NCBI RefSeq assembly: GCF_026262505.1
Contig: NC_067206.1
Location: forward strand, 4,120,879 to 4,184,878
Source of the DNA: Trichomonas vaginalis G3
Lineage: Eukaryota; Parabasalia; Trichomonadida; Trichomonadidae
DNA length: 64,000 nucleotides
Direction of reading: 5' to 3'
The notes beneath the pieces are model-generated. The model saw only the letters and a program-made list of their open reading frames with translations. It was not told the origin of the DNA and searched no databases. The first letter of the stretch is position 1; every line of letters begins with the position of its first letter. The position numbers and the translations under genes are program-made. Positions 29,703-40,754 of the stretch are shown in pieces.

Positions 29703-30421
29703 ATGTCAATTATCAATATTATTTCGAATAATAACTGTGAATTAAATTTAACAGTTAGCGGAATTTATAATGTTACTCTCGTTTCTGTGAGTGGTAAATT
29801 TAATCGCCATTCTTTTAGACCCTTCAGATTATATATCATTTATTAAAGATGACCATGAGCCGCATAGCGGCGGGTCGTAGACCTAAAAACGTATGATATG
29901 TATATAAATAATGTGATAACGAAATGGGATATTAACATGATTTTAAGTTATTTAAATGAATCATTTATCGTATGGTATGAAGAAAATTTTAAATCAAAAC
30001 CTGATTAAACTTTTTTGAACTTGATGAAATAAATAACCTTATTAAATTTCCGCTGAAAATTAAATTTTGTACTCCTCGTCTTCGTTCATTGTTTGGGGAT
30101 ATTAAATTTTGAAAAAGATGTTGGGGATGTTTTGTATTCTGACACTGGTTCTAATTTCATTTTAATCAAATGTATAAAGTTAATACCCCAATGAGATTTT
30201 CACATCAAACATTAGACCCTAACTCTTACCCATCAATACAAAACATTTTATCCATCAACTTAAACATATTTTCTTTATCATATCCGTTTCAATTATCCGG
30301 GAATTCATTTATTCTTCATTCAAAAGATTTATCAAATATTAAATTTAGAATAACTGACCTATTTGATTGTGATTTAGAATTTATGAATGAAATATTATGG
30401 CAATTTCAAATAGAAAAATAG
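29703..30421 (+). pseudogene. Penton-like minor capsid gene, E2, broken
   Basis: Starts MSIINIISNNNCELNLTVSG after a T-rich stretch and ends in 'LSNIKFRITDLFDCDLEF', the beta-hairpin shared with E1 3520-4296. It lies just upstream of the fibre gene, as the penton-like gene does in E1. About four breaks. A GC-rich double mini-hairpin (GCCGCataGCGGC and GGTCgtaGACC) is at 29861-29882 inside the region. Confidence 0.5.
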
Positions 30422-30465
30422 CTGATGAGATAACAGATTAAATATTTATTTTTAAATCGTAATAA

Positions 30466-32536
30466 ATGATTAAACAACAGCAACCACAGACCATTACATA
30501 CGCCATATATGCATATAATTCAAAGACGGCAGAACAAACGCAAATGTTGAAATATGGAGATTTGGAGATAGTATTGAAAAATGACCATTTCGAATTCGTT
30601 TGCAAAGGTGGTGCAGTGATATCAAATATAAAAGAAATTTTATTTATGAATTCAAAAATTAAAGGAATAACGGATGATATAACATCAATTCCACCAGAAG
30701 AACAAAGATATTACGCATTAAATGCATTTCCTAAAGTTTTGAAGATTGGAAGATTTAATTTAAATGAGGAATTCATAAAAGGTTTCCTAAATGACATAAT
30801 GAAGAAAGCAGATAAGGAATATGTTAATGATGAGTTAGCAAAGAAAGCAGATAAGGAATATGTTAACGATGAGTTAGCAAAGAAAGCAGATAAGGAATAT
30901 GTTAACGATGAGTTAGCAAAGAAAGCAGATAAGGAATATGTTAACGATGAGTTAGCAAAGAAAGCAGATAAGGAATATGTTAACGATGAGTTAGCAAAGA
31001 AAGCAGATAAGGAATATGTTAACGATGAGTTAGCAAAGAAAGCAGATAAGGAATATGTTAACGATGAGTTAGCAAAGAAAGCAGATAAGGAATATGTTAA
31101 TGAAAAAGATAATGAAATTATAGAAAGGGTTGAAAGGTATCATGAACGGACATCGAAGATTCTTAAAACTAAAGCTGATACAGGATGGGTTTTCAGAATG
31201 TTTAGACCTTAAAGCAGATATATCATTTGTTAACGATGAGTTAGCAAAGAAAGCAGATAAGGAATATGTTAATGAAAAAGATAATGAAATTATAGAAAGG
31301 GTTGAAAGGTATCATGAACGGACATCGAAGATTCTTAAAACTAAAGCTGATACAGGATGGGTTTCAGAATGTTTAGACCTTAAAGCAGATATATCATTTG
31401 TTAACGATGAGTTAGCAAAGAAAGCAGATAAGGAATATGTTAACGATGAGTTAGCAAAGAAAGCAGATAAGGAATATGTTAACGATGAGTTAGCAAAGAA
31501 AGCAGATAAGGAATATGTTAATGAAATATACCAAAGTTTAGTTGGAACAAAAAATATTGAAACTATTGTTGGCGACTTTTCTGTCAATGAAGAAAACAAA
31601 TATTTTAGATGGGAGTTTGTACAGTCCTTAAGAAATGGTATACGGTATAAACTCATTCCGAAAAATAACAATGAAATGTATGTAGGCTATATAAAGAATA
31701 ATGGCACACAAGTTAAAGTTCCATTAGACAACAACTGCTACTTAAACTTATATGGAGACGAACAAAAGAAATATTTAAGAGTTTATGAAATGACGGATAT
31801 GACATTGTCTAACGTAGCTCCAGCACCGTATTATTATGACTATGGTGTTGACGCACATGTAGACCCAAAAAAGCAAACATTATATTTAGATTATTATAGA
31901 TATAAAAGATATAATGCAATAGAAAAAACGAGAATAGTATACTATTATGAAGATGACAAAAATAAATATTATAGTCAAGATTTTACATACCCTGAAAACA
32001 TAAGATTATATTATAAAAAATATTCTGACACAAACCAGAAGAAACCTGAAATAGTTACACTATATTTTAAGTTCAAAAGAGACAATCCTATAATATCTCA
32101 TATGTTTGATTTAATGAACCCAGTAGGTTCTATTTATACATCTATGGATGTGAGAGGTCCTCAAGCAATGTTTGGTGTTGGTGCATGGGAACAAATAGTC
32201 GACAGGTTTTTGTATTGTGCAAACTCTTCAAAGGAAACAGGGGGAAGTAAAACAATTACGGGTGAAAATTTACCTGCACACAGTCACTACATAGATTTAA
32301 GCACATCTCAAGCAGGTTGGCATAAGCATAGATATTGGGATTGGTCAGGAATGACAAAAGGTAAAGGATATGATGTTAAAGATGATGTTAAATTTGCCAT
32401 AAATTGTTACTGGAGTGACACTCAGGGAGAAGGAAACCATACACATCACGTTTCAGGATATACACAAACAACGGGACAAAGTAAAGATTACATGCCACCA
32501 TTTATGACTGTATTCGCATGGTATAGAGTTCAATGA
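30466..32536 (+). pseudogene. Fibre/receptor-binding protein with 13-residue repeats, E2
   Basis: Parts in order are an N-terminal head (IYAYNSKTAEQTQMLKYGDL, like IAAYAYETNEARRAHEL in E1), then eight near-exact 39-bp/13-residue repeats (KKADKEYVNDELA) at 30802-31110. A longer block 'NEKDNEIIERVERYHERTSK' occurs twice (about 31100 and 31270), with more 13-residue repeats to 31520. A globular beta region (31550-32090) follows, and then the phage-tail-collagen-like tip (MNPVGSIYTSM...FGVGAW...LPAHSHY...HTHHVSG...MPPFMTVFAWYRV, 32110-32533). The tip matches the E1 fibre closely. It is broken (about one break). Confidence 0.75.
30802..31520 (+). repeat. 39-bp in-frame tandem repeats in fibre gene
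   Basis: Nearly identical 39-bp units (13 codons) in two blocks: eight units at 30802-31110 and about four more at 31225-31520. They are separated by a duplicated 130-bp segment. The units are so alike that copy number probably changes by slippage. Confidence 0.9.
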
Positions 32537-32614
32537 ACGCTCAATGTTTGTGAAACAAACTTTAGGAGCTCCAAAAGAGCAAACAGCATAATTTAAATTT
32601 TTATTTTAGTATAA

Positions 32615-32758
32615 ATGAAGATTCTACCATATGGTGTTATTGGAAGAGATAAAGATGGAAACCCAATATTTGATCCAAAGTTAAAATTAAAGTTACTGAC
32701 AAGACAACAACTTGAAAAGTTGCTGAAACCAAAACAGAATGAGAAAATGAGAAAATGA
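32615..32758 (+). CDS. Small protein, 47 aa, TRxxLxKLL family member 1
   Basis: ATG at 32615 follows TTTTTATTTTAGTATAAATG. The product MKILPYGVIGRDKDGNPIFD... ends KLLTRQQLEKLLKPKQNEKM. Its C-terminal motif is shared with the next two small genes. The stop lies in an (AAAATGAG)n microrepeat. The function is unknown. Confidence 0.5.
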   Translation: MKILPYGVIGRDKDGNPIFDPKLKLKLLTRQQLEKLLKPKQNEKMRK

Positions 32759-32818
32759 GAAAATGAGAAAATGAGAAAGAAAAAAAATTTAAATTATGCA
32801 ATTTTATTTTTATCATAA

Positions 32819-33001
32819 ATGACCAAATTAATTAAGCCAACTATTTCTAAATTAATGATACCAATGAAATCATTTCATGGAGTACTTATCCCAGGTTCTT
32901 CACAATTAGCCGGGGCAAGTGTTGTGACTCAAGGTGGAACATTAGCGAATCCATTCAAATTATTAACTAAAGATGAACTTAATAAAATGATGATAAAATA
33001 A
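32819..33001 (+). CDS. Small protein, 60 aa, TRxxLxKLL family member 2
   Basis: Starts MTKLIKPTISKLMIPMKSFH after the box ATTTTATTTTTATCATAAATG and ends KLLTKDELNKMMIK. The last 12 residues parallel those of 32615-32758 and 33970-34134. Hydrophobic and basic; the function is unknown. The GGTGA hairpin cluster follows 40 bp after the stop. Confidence 0.5.
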   Translation: MTKLIKPTISKLMIPMKSFHGVLIPGSSQLAGASVVTQGGTLANPFKLLTKDELNKMMIK

Positions 33002-33040
33002 CGATAACATCAAATTTTATTTCACTACTACCATAAAAAC

Positions 33041-33090
33041 AGGTGAAAAAACAAGTGATATCTCACCTCTTCACCTAAACATTATTTTTA
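33041..33090. repeat. GGTGA/TCACC hairpin between convergent genes
   Basis: GGTGAAAAAACAAGTGATAT followed by CTCACCTCTTCACC, lying between the small gene (stop 33001) and the KilA-N gene (stop 33119). It is followed by AAACATTATTTTT, the same edge as the 20-bp stem at 9354-9463. Confidence 0.65.
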
Positions 33091-33118
33091 CTGAATTCAA
33101 TAAAAATAAATGGTTCAT

Positions 33119-33781
33119 TTACTCACAATATTTTTGTACAAAACGACCCCAAACTTTTAACTTCTTTTCTGCAGCTTCAAATGCTATCTTAGCGAGTTCA
33201 TATTCTCTAAATTCTCTCTTTAAATCTTCTTGTTCCCATTGGTCTAGTTCGTATGGAGAATCTCTATAACCATAATATATCTCACGTTCATGTTCTAATT
33301 GTTTTTCACACATTTTTCCAACTTCTTCTTCGAACAAAGGTTTAGCATTCTCCACTGTATCTTCGAGTTCTTCTTCATCTAACTTCTCATGAACTTTCTT
33401 GTCTATGGAGTCCATAATTTTTCCAACTGCTATGCAATATTTTGGAGAAGCCCACATTGCTATATAGTTTATAAGTCTTGGGTCTACATACGTTCCTCTT
33501 ACCTGTTTGATTTCATCAGGAATTCCCGCATGAATTTTGTATAAAAAGCAACTGTCGGAATTCCGGCGGTTGCTATATTCTTCACAAAATGCCTTATAAT
33601 ACTCTTCCCAGGACTTATTTTCCAACAACTTTCTAAAGTCTTTCCTAAACTGCTGACACATCTTTGTTGCATTAATGTAACCATCCTTGTCTCTACGTAA
33701 GACTTCAATACCATTATAAGTGCCTTTTGTGAATGTTTCACCATTAGATTTGTTCGTGAATGTTTTTGCTTCGACTGACAT
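33119..33781 (-). CDS. KilA-N domain protein, E2
   Basis: I chose ATG 33779-33781 (MSVEAKTFTN); the frame is open 6 codons further but without ATG. The KilA-N core is 'YNGIEVLRRDKDGYINATKMCQQF' (residues about 18-45) through 'RGTYVDPRLINYIAMWASPKYCIAV' (about 115-140) and 'IMDSIDKKVHE'. The C-terminal part is an acidic/basic coiled-coil-like helix. KilA-N is a viral DNA-binding domain, so a regulatory role in element expression is likely. The frame looks whole. Residues near NRRNSDS are encoded by a palindrome (CGGAATTCCG flanked by CAAC/GTTG, about 33549-33572). E1 has a broken copy. Confidence 0.85.
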   Translation of the reverse strand: MSVEAKTFTNKSNGETFTKGTYNGIEVLRRDKDGYINATKMCQQFRKDFRKLLENKSWEEYYKAFCEEYSNRRNSDSCFLYKIHAGIPDEIKQVRGTYVDPRLINYIAMWASPKYCIAVGKIMDSIDKKVHEKLDEEELEDTVENAKPLFEEEVGKMCEKQLEHEREIYYGYRDSPYELDQWEQEDLKREFREYELAKIAFEAAEKKLKVWGRFVQKYCE

Positions 33782-33969
33782 TTCTGTTCTTACATACAAA
33801 ATAAAAAATAAAAAAAATAAAACTAACTTTATTTTTGGTCCAGTTCAGGAGGAAGGTAGTTATGAATTATTTTTGAATAACCTAAAAACCATGAGACTTT
33901 GTCTCCGGACTCTTTGAGTCACTTAACGATAAAATAACTGATAACATCAAATTTTTATTTTTATCATAA

Positions 33970-34134
33970 ATGAATACCCCACAAGCTCAAAATTTACCAC
34001 GAATCATAACAAGGGAGGAAATGATAAAAATGATGCAAGAACATGTTAAAAATAACAAACCACTAAAATTGAGAAAATGTGGTTATGCAGTAATGATGGA
34101 AAGAGAGATGTTGTCGAAGAGGAATAAAAATTAA
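33970..34134 (+). CDS. Small protein, 54 aa, TRxxLxKLL family member 3
   Basis: ATG at 33970 follows TTTTTATTTTTATCATAAATG, the same leader as at 32819. Product MNTPQAQNLPRIITREEMIK then MMQEHVKNNKPLKLRKCGYA. The 'ITREEMIKMM' motif parallels the other two. It overlaps the convergent gene at 34131 by 4 bp. The function is unknown. Confidence 0.5.
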   Translation: MNTPQAQNLPRIITREEMIKMMQEHVKNNKPLKLRKCGYAVMMEREMLSKRNKN

Positions 34135-34403
34135 ATTTGGATAGAGTTTAAAAATTCATCTTTATTAAATTCATCTCTTCCAATCAATTTATTTATTCTA
34201 TTAAATTCTTTTATTTTTGCTTCACTCAGTTTAAGGATTGAACGATAAGTTTCTAATTTTTCGATTATTTCTTTCCTCTCTTTATCGTTTTCAACCCCAC
34301 CACATTGTGGCTTCTTTTTGTAATAACATATTTTTGATTTAATTCTGTTTAGTTTCTTTTTATATTCATCGTCTGGACTCTTGACTGCTTCGTTGTTACT
34401 CAT
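34131..34403 (-). CDS. Hypothetical 90-aa basic helical protein
   Basis: Starts MSNNEAVKSPDDEYKKKLNR. Lys/Glu-rich helices suggest a coiled coil, with a CxxxxxxxxCGG turn in the middle. It is upstream of nothing on its strand except the convergent small gene, and 19 bp after the integrase stop on the same strand. It is probably co-transcribed with the integrase. No family is recognised. Confidence 0.5.
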   Translation of the reverse strand: MSNNEAVKSPDDEYKKKLNRIKSKICYYKKKPQCGGVENDKERKEIIEKLETYRSILKLSEAKIKEFNRINKLIGRDEFNKDEFLNSIQI

Positions 34404-34422
34404 TTCTTACGAAATAAAAAAA

Positions 34423-35961
34423 TTAAATATTATTTAAATATAATGGAGTAATAAAATAAATCGGAATTTCTATTAATTTATTGTTAACTTCAACTAATGC
34501 ATTGCCGTTAATATATCTAACAAATTCAGCTATTGTGTCAAATCTTCGTCTTCTTTTTGTCATTGATTTATCAGTTTTTCCATAATCGAGATGAATCAAA
34601 ACTTTATCCCCTTGTTTAAAATTCATGAGCCCCGAATTAATTTGTTCACGTTTAACATCATTCAACCTTTCCATTTGCTTTCTAATATATTCCCATTCTT
34701 TTGAAATATCATTTTTCATTTCCACCGGTTTCATGTTTATTGTTCTATGCCATGTATTATTGTAATAATATACTAACTGCTGTATGATGGAGTCATGATT
34801 TCCATCCCAGTATATCTGACCATTAACCCCTAACGCATCTCTAAGAGTTCTCATTACTGCATCAACTATTTTATTATGAAACGTATATGGAGAGGATGAA
34901 AAGTAAAAATTAATTTGTGGGAAATAATGAGCCATAGCTGCCTGAAATCCTTTATCACCATCACCCCTTATATTATCTACTCTTTCATGATCTAGTAAAT
35001 ATTGAATAGCTCTTCTTGTTTCCTGTTCTGTTTTCCCTTTCATCGGAATGCAATATAAATATCTGGTGTTAATGTTAATGGCAAATAAATAAGTAACGTT
35101 TCCTCTTGAATATTCTAAATGATCGATTTCGTATGAATATGGATATGGTGCAAATGAAGGGCGACTAAATTTTTCCTTTAACGATTGAATTTTTGGGTCA
35201 GTTGGTTTATTTAATATTTTGAAATCCTTTTTAAAATCTTTTTGCTTCTTTAATGTTTGAAATGGATATAATAAAGTGAATGATGAAGGATTAACTGAAG
35301 GAGGAGGTACTGTCGTTGGAGGAGGTTTGGTGTTGCAGGTGGTTTAATTTTATGCTTTGATTTTGGATGATGAATTTTGGATTTCATTCCCCCCTTCATT
35401 AATTCTGGATGTATTCTATTCATTTGTTTTAAATATGCTGTATATAAAGGTTTGATATACTTTCCCGCTTCGAGTTTATGTTGAAGGATGAATTCCAAAA
35501 GTTGATCTTCATTTAAAAGTCGGGCTGAATATGGTTTAACTAATGAATCATAAATTAAAGCATGTGCTTCATTTATGGTCTGAAGGACCTGGGCGTTTTG
35601 CACCTTTTGTTTTTGTTCCTTTGGTTTTTGCGGCTCAGGATTATATAATTTATATAATTTATATAATTCATCAATATCTTCTTCTGTTAATACTTTATTT
35701 TTGAAATCTTTCAATTGTTTAAGTTGTGATTTACTTTTTCCCTTTGAATATTCATTATTTTTAATTTTGTCTTTAATTTTAGAAATTATTTTATCATGAT
35801 ATTTCAAAACTTCATTTTTATAATACGAATAATAATAATCCATATCATCACCCGTTATATTGTTATCATGTTTTTGGAGATATGATTTTAATTCATAATA
35901 ATTAAGAAAATTTTGATTAAGTACTAAATCATCAATTAAATTTTTAAATCTACGTTATCAT
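34423..35961 (-). pseudogene. Polinton integrase (rve), E2, broken
   Basis: The N-terminal region (35961 to about 35250) is helical with a Lys/Pro-rich linker (PKSKHKIKPPATP). The catalytic core follows: a strand containing 'EYSRGNVTYLFAINI' (about 35060-35115), then 'DNIRGDGDKGFQAAMAHYFP' (about 34890-34980) and a helix with 'NKIVDAVMRTLRDALG'. A C-terminal beta barrel-like end follows (GDKVLIHLDYGKTDKSMTKR). It would catalyse insertion with the 6-bp duplication seen around E2. It is broken (several breaks). Confidence 0.75.
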
Positions 35962-36060
35962 TTATATAAATAAAATAAATGTTTTAAGGGTGCCACCTCT
36001 TTGAATCATAGTATCAAAACCATTATTAACGGTTCCTTTTGTCTCTTCTGTGGCATTTTA

Positions 36061-39000
36061 TTAAATAAATGGCATACAACATCCATTTTCACAACATACA
36101 GCCTTAGTGTGTGCTCCTGTTAATGCAGTCTTACCGATTGTTAAGCGAGTCATTGACCCGTTTTTAAGTTGTAAATTAATATTCTGACCATCAAATATCA
36201 CTTTATCATTTATTATATCCAAATAATTTTTAGGTGTTAATTGTTTATTTTGTCGTAAACTAACTCCTTTCATTTTTTGTGCAATCTTTTTAAAATCACT
36301 TCCATCAATTGAACCGTTGAATGAGTATAACACTTAGGACATAAAGCAACCATGTTATCACCTTGTTTCTCAATTGCTAAACCCAATAACTTCTTTTCAT
36401 GTGCTTTTTCTTCAGCTTTATTCTTTAATTTAGGTTTAAATTTCTCATTAAAACAGAAGAAATCAAAAGGTGTGAATTTGTAAATGTTTTTATCATAAAA
36501 TTTTTTATCGGTTACAATTGCTTGAAATGCTTGAGTGTTAGGAAGATTTGGGTCGCCAGCGATTGCCCAATAAGATGAATCAGTATCACCTTCAATGAAA
36601 TGAAAACGATTAACATTCATGCATTTATACATAAAATCATAAATGAAAACCAAATACCAGTATTTTGCGTTATCTAAAGTGAAGAATGCCTCTTGTAAAC
36701 ATGTATCACATCTATAAAATCTATCTTTAAGCATCACTTGATACGTATCCTCTCCTATTTCTCTTATGTTTTTAAACTTATTTGACATACATGCAACGCG
36801 TGCCTTCTGTGCATTCATTATTTTAGTCTTTGCGTAATTTTGTGTATTCATTGCATCGTAACCATATGATCCATTAAGTGAAATCTTGCAAAATAAACTT
36901 TTTCCTTTATTTCCTTCTAATTCAGCCTTTTCTTTCGTTCATAAATTCATTCGCAAATTCATTAAAACAAGTGTTTTTCGTAAATGTTAAAATTGATTGA
37001 ATGTCATCAATGATAAAATGAAATCTGTCTATTAGATACCAAAGATAATAAGAAGAAAATGGTTGATATTGGTTGTGTGTTGATGCTAACTGAGTTAATT
37101 TCCTCTGTTTTGGTCAACTGGTAGATTGTTTGATTTCATGTAATTATACATAAAACCACCAATTGTTTTTTCATCTGTGATAATATCAAAGTTTCTTATT
37201 ATTGGTAAAAAGTTTATGTAATCATTAATGTATTTTTCATCAATGTGACCCTTTACTTCAGCCACGAATAAAGTATTTTTCTTCTTAATTATTCCCAGTG
37301 CTTTTGCTTTCTTTGTGCTGTATCACAAATGATAACACCATTCAATCTTCCCGGCATATACTTTTATGGTCAGTATATTGAATGAAATCATGAGGATTAG
37401 ATGAAAATGATGAAGGATATAATGAATTAAAGTCAACTCCAACGAAATGAGTCATAATGTTGGTGGTGTCCTCATTTGATACAGTTTTAGTTTCTGGATT
37501 ATATGAAAGTTTATTAATGTGCGTGATTCCTTTAAGATTAACACGATGTTGAACATTTGATAAACCACCAGTAATTCCATTACGGAGGATGTGATAAGCT
37601 TCAACTGAATCTAGAGTCATTGGTAAATTATTTTTTAATGTATAATTTCTTAAATTGATTCTTAAACGTTGAACATCTTCATCTTTATTTGATTTTACGA
37701 CATTGCAATAACAACACATTAACTGACAATTTTCTTTGGTATGTGGTTTTTCATTATCGATTCTATCTAATGTTGGTTTATTAGCATATGTAAACGCTTT
37801 ACCACACATTTTGCATTTAGATGAAAGGATTAAATCGTGATAGTATTGATAGTCATCCATTGAAACATTGTTTTTAGTATCCCTTTCTGCTTTTTCATCT
37901 TGTTTCTTATATGAATCAATTTTATATTTCCAATACTTTTTTGTTAATTCAAAACTTGATTCCACATTTTCTTCTTCTGGATATGTTTCGTTAGGATTGA
38001 AGTTCTTATATGCTAACGCGTAACGAATCATTGATGCATTCGATGATAAAGAAAGATTATGAAGCATGTCAATTTTATAAAACAAATGTTTCTTCAATAA
38101 TTTTATCAATTGGGTCAATCATAATTTCAACGTCTTTATTGCAATAATGAATAAAATATTCTAATCTATTTCTCAAAATTTTTAGCATCATTGAGATATA
38201 TTTGATAATCTGAATCGGATATTGTTTCTTGAGTTAATGCTGAATAAAATGAATCTTGAGTGAATGGTTCCACTTTATATAATTCATCTTCGTAATTCTC
38301 CCATGTGATGAATTGATAAGGGAAAAAGGATTTAACACGTGATTTATTGTTTCCGAAATCTTGAGTGAATTGGTCTAATGTTCCACCCGCTATATAATTT
38401 CTGATGTCAATAAATCTTAATTCATATGGACAGTTTGTTTTCTTTACAATGATTTGCTTAAATTGAGAAGAAGAACCCAGCATTGATTTTATTTTCCATT
38501 TTGCAGTGTTTAAATCACGAAGAATTAAATTTAAATCAAACTTTCCCGAATTAAAACCTATGATATTCACTTTATTGAATTCCTCATCTAGAAGTTCTTT
38601 AAATGCTTCCTTCTGTTTTTCATTTAATGTATGGGACAAAGTCCCCGCCGTTTGGTCCGTTTGCGGCTTCATTAATTCTTCATATTGTTCAATATTTGAT
38701 TTAGCAACTAATGAACAGGTTGAAAATAAAAATTCAATCCAATCAGAGATGAATGAATCACTTGATGTTAAGCAAAAATTCCTCGTAAATGTTTTATCAC
38801 GGTCTACGACCTTGCCGCTTCGGTCCGTTTGCGGCTTTATTTTGACAGTTGATGATACCATAAATGGTTTTAAGTAAGCGTTCAAAGTTGCACATTCAGA
38901 AAGTTGAAGTTCTTCTTTAGTCTCTAATGTTTCGAAGTCAAAAGTAATATAATATCTTGTTGGTTTATAATATTCCTGCAAATTGTGAGCTAATAGCCAT

Positions 39001-39571
39001 TGATATATCTTCTGTTTCGTGATATGTGGTGCATATGGTTGTTGTGTGTTTTGCAATTGAACGTCTTGAATTAATCTTCCATTATTTTCTTTACATTTCT
39101 CACAATGTTTTAAAAATCTTCTTTGGTTTTTCCTTTCTGGTCATCACGGATAGAATATACTTCTTCTTTGCAAAAGGGGCAAACTTTATATCCTGTGAGT
39201 GCTTCAACGTCTGTAATTCTGTCAGCGTGAAGTTTTCCACATGGACTCTGTGTTAATAAAATATTTACTGTTTCAAATTCTGGATCTATCATTATTGATT
39301 CCACTAATGGAAAGTCTACCTTATTTATGTCCACATCTTCTGGTTGAGGGTCACAATAATAAAAATCAATATTAACGTTTAACATTCTTGCTAACCTCTC
39401 ACTTTCTGATGAAATGTCAAATCCTTCATATGCATCTATGGCTTCATTTAAATAACTTCTACGAGTTTTAGGATTAACACCATCAGGAATGTTATAGAAG
39501 CGTTTAAATAACCTTCTACCTTCTGCTCTAATTTGATTATCATTCATTTTAGCTGTTCCATTTTTGTTCAT
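36061..39571 (-). pseudogene. Protein-primed family B DNA polymerase with OTU-like N-terminus and internal HNH-like module, E2 (broken)
   Basis: Parts in order on the minus strand begin with an N-terminal OTU-like/zinc part (39571-39110; TVNILLTQSPCGKLHADRI and a CPFC knuckle). Exo I (YITFDFETLET, about 38940) and Exo II (IIGFNSGKFDLNLIL, about 38550) follow. Next is an HNH/Cys4 module (CKMCGKAFTY...LDRIDNEKPH...NCQLMCCYCNVVKS, about 37830-37690), then motif A (FVGVDFNSLYPSSF, about 37420). Motif C is EGDTDSSYW (about 36580), and the end is Cys-rich (CCENGCC). It would replicate the linear element from its terminal protein. The gene is broken (about five breaks). Two KPQTD palindromic inserts lie at about 38640-38672 and 38797-38850. 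Confidence 0.85.
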
Positions 39572-39650
39572 TTATGTAAGAATAAAAATTAAAAAATAAA
39601 TAAAAATAAAGTTATTTTTTTTTAAAGTCCGAGACTCAGAGAGTCCAGGG

Positions 39651-40754
39651 CTAAAGTCCATAAAATGAATTAAGAACACATAAATTTTTATCATCTGCGA
39701 CGTGACGAATACATTTTAATTTACTCAAGAATGCGTACCCTGATACATTAAATCTAATTCCTGTCTTATTTAATTTCACAACTTTGAAAAGGAATGTATG
39801 AATAGCTATAAAATGATGAGAAGATTTATGGGTTGCTTCCATTTTTTCTGAAATAAATGAATAAATATAATGTTTATAAGTTTTCATATCTTTTATGTTC
39901 TTAATAACGAATGGTATAGACCTTTCAACTTCGTCTTCCTTCGGTGCTGTTCTTTCATATGAAACATTATTGGTATCTTCAATAATGAAACCACAATCGC
40001 ATAAAATTTTATATGTACCAATTGTTTCTTTTGATATTTTATCTAACAAATCAAAAACTTTATCAACACCCGTACATTTATTTAAATAATAATTTGTGTA
40101 AATATCGTGGTCTTCTTTCTTAATCGTATTTGTTGCATATGTTACATTTTTCAGTGCTTTTTTGAATTTTTCAGAATCAAGAGGAGGTGAAAGTAATATA
40201 CAGGGGTATTCTTCATCGTCAATAAACTGAAGCTTATGTTTATGAATAAATTTTGTGCCTTCTTCTGAAAGTGTTTCGTCAATATCACCATCTAATAAAT
40301 TTTGTGTTGATTCCAAAAAGTAATTTTTATATCTTTCTTCATGAGATTTCTGAACTTCTGATTCTGAAGCTGGGATATTCATTAAACCCTCTACTTCATT
40401 CTCATTATATTTTTCAACTTCTCTTAATTCCTTAATTTTTTCATCTATTTCATCTCTTATTTTTTCCAGTCTTTCAATTTCATCATATTCATCATCTTTA
40501 ATCCGTTCTTCATAATATTCAGGGAAAACATCAGGTTCTTTAGGTTTTTCTTCTTCAGATGTAGGATATAAGAAATTTATAACATCATCTTTATTCATTT
40601 TTCCATCATAATCAAACTCATTTAATAACTCAGCAAATTTTTGACAATTTCTTAAATAATATTTATTAACTTCATAACCCGCCTCCTCTAATATATCCTT
40701 TATTTCCTCGTTTGTGAATCCCAATTTTTTAACGTCGTTAGTCTTGACACTCAT
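39651..40754 (-). CDS. PolB-associated upstream protein (candidate partner/terminal protein), E2
   Basis: A 367-aa protein whose frame looks whole. Start ATGAGTG is exactly at the inner edge of the right TIR. The N-terminus 'EIKDILEEAGYEVNKYYLRN' matches E1 12205-13062. The middle is an acidic coiled coil (DEYDEIERLEKIRDEIDEKI). The C-terminus is a compact domain (HHFIAIHTFLFKVVKLNKTG), plausibly equal to the C-terminal domain in E1 (QRWMVCYKLGGKYECSTLN). Its conserved place directly before PolB supports a role in priming or as polymerase cofactor (inference). Confidence 0.65.
   Translation of the reverse strand: MSVKTNDVKKLGFTNEEIKDILEEAGYEVNKYYLRNCQKFAELLNEFDYDGKMNKDDVINFLYPTSEEEKPKEPDVFPEYYEERIKDDEYDEIERLEKIRDEIDEKIKELREVEKYNENEVEGLMNIPASESEVQKSHEERYKNYFLESTQNLLDGDIDETLSEEGTKFIHKHKLQFIDDEEYPCILLSPPLDSEKFKKALKNVTYATNTIKKEDHDIYTNYYLNKCTGVDKVFDLLDKISKETIGTYKILCDCGFIIEDTNNVSYERTAPKEDEVERSIPFVIKNIKDMKTYKHYIYSFISEKMEATHKSSHHFIAIHTFLFKVVKLNKTGIRFNVSGYAFLSKLKCIRHVADDKNLCVLNSFYGL

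Noticed and set aside
38506-38877. Plus-strand frame inside PolB
   Set aside because: Opposite-strand shadow of the exonuclease region.
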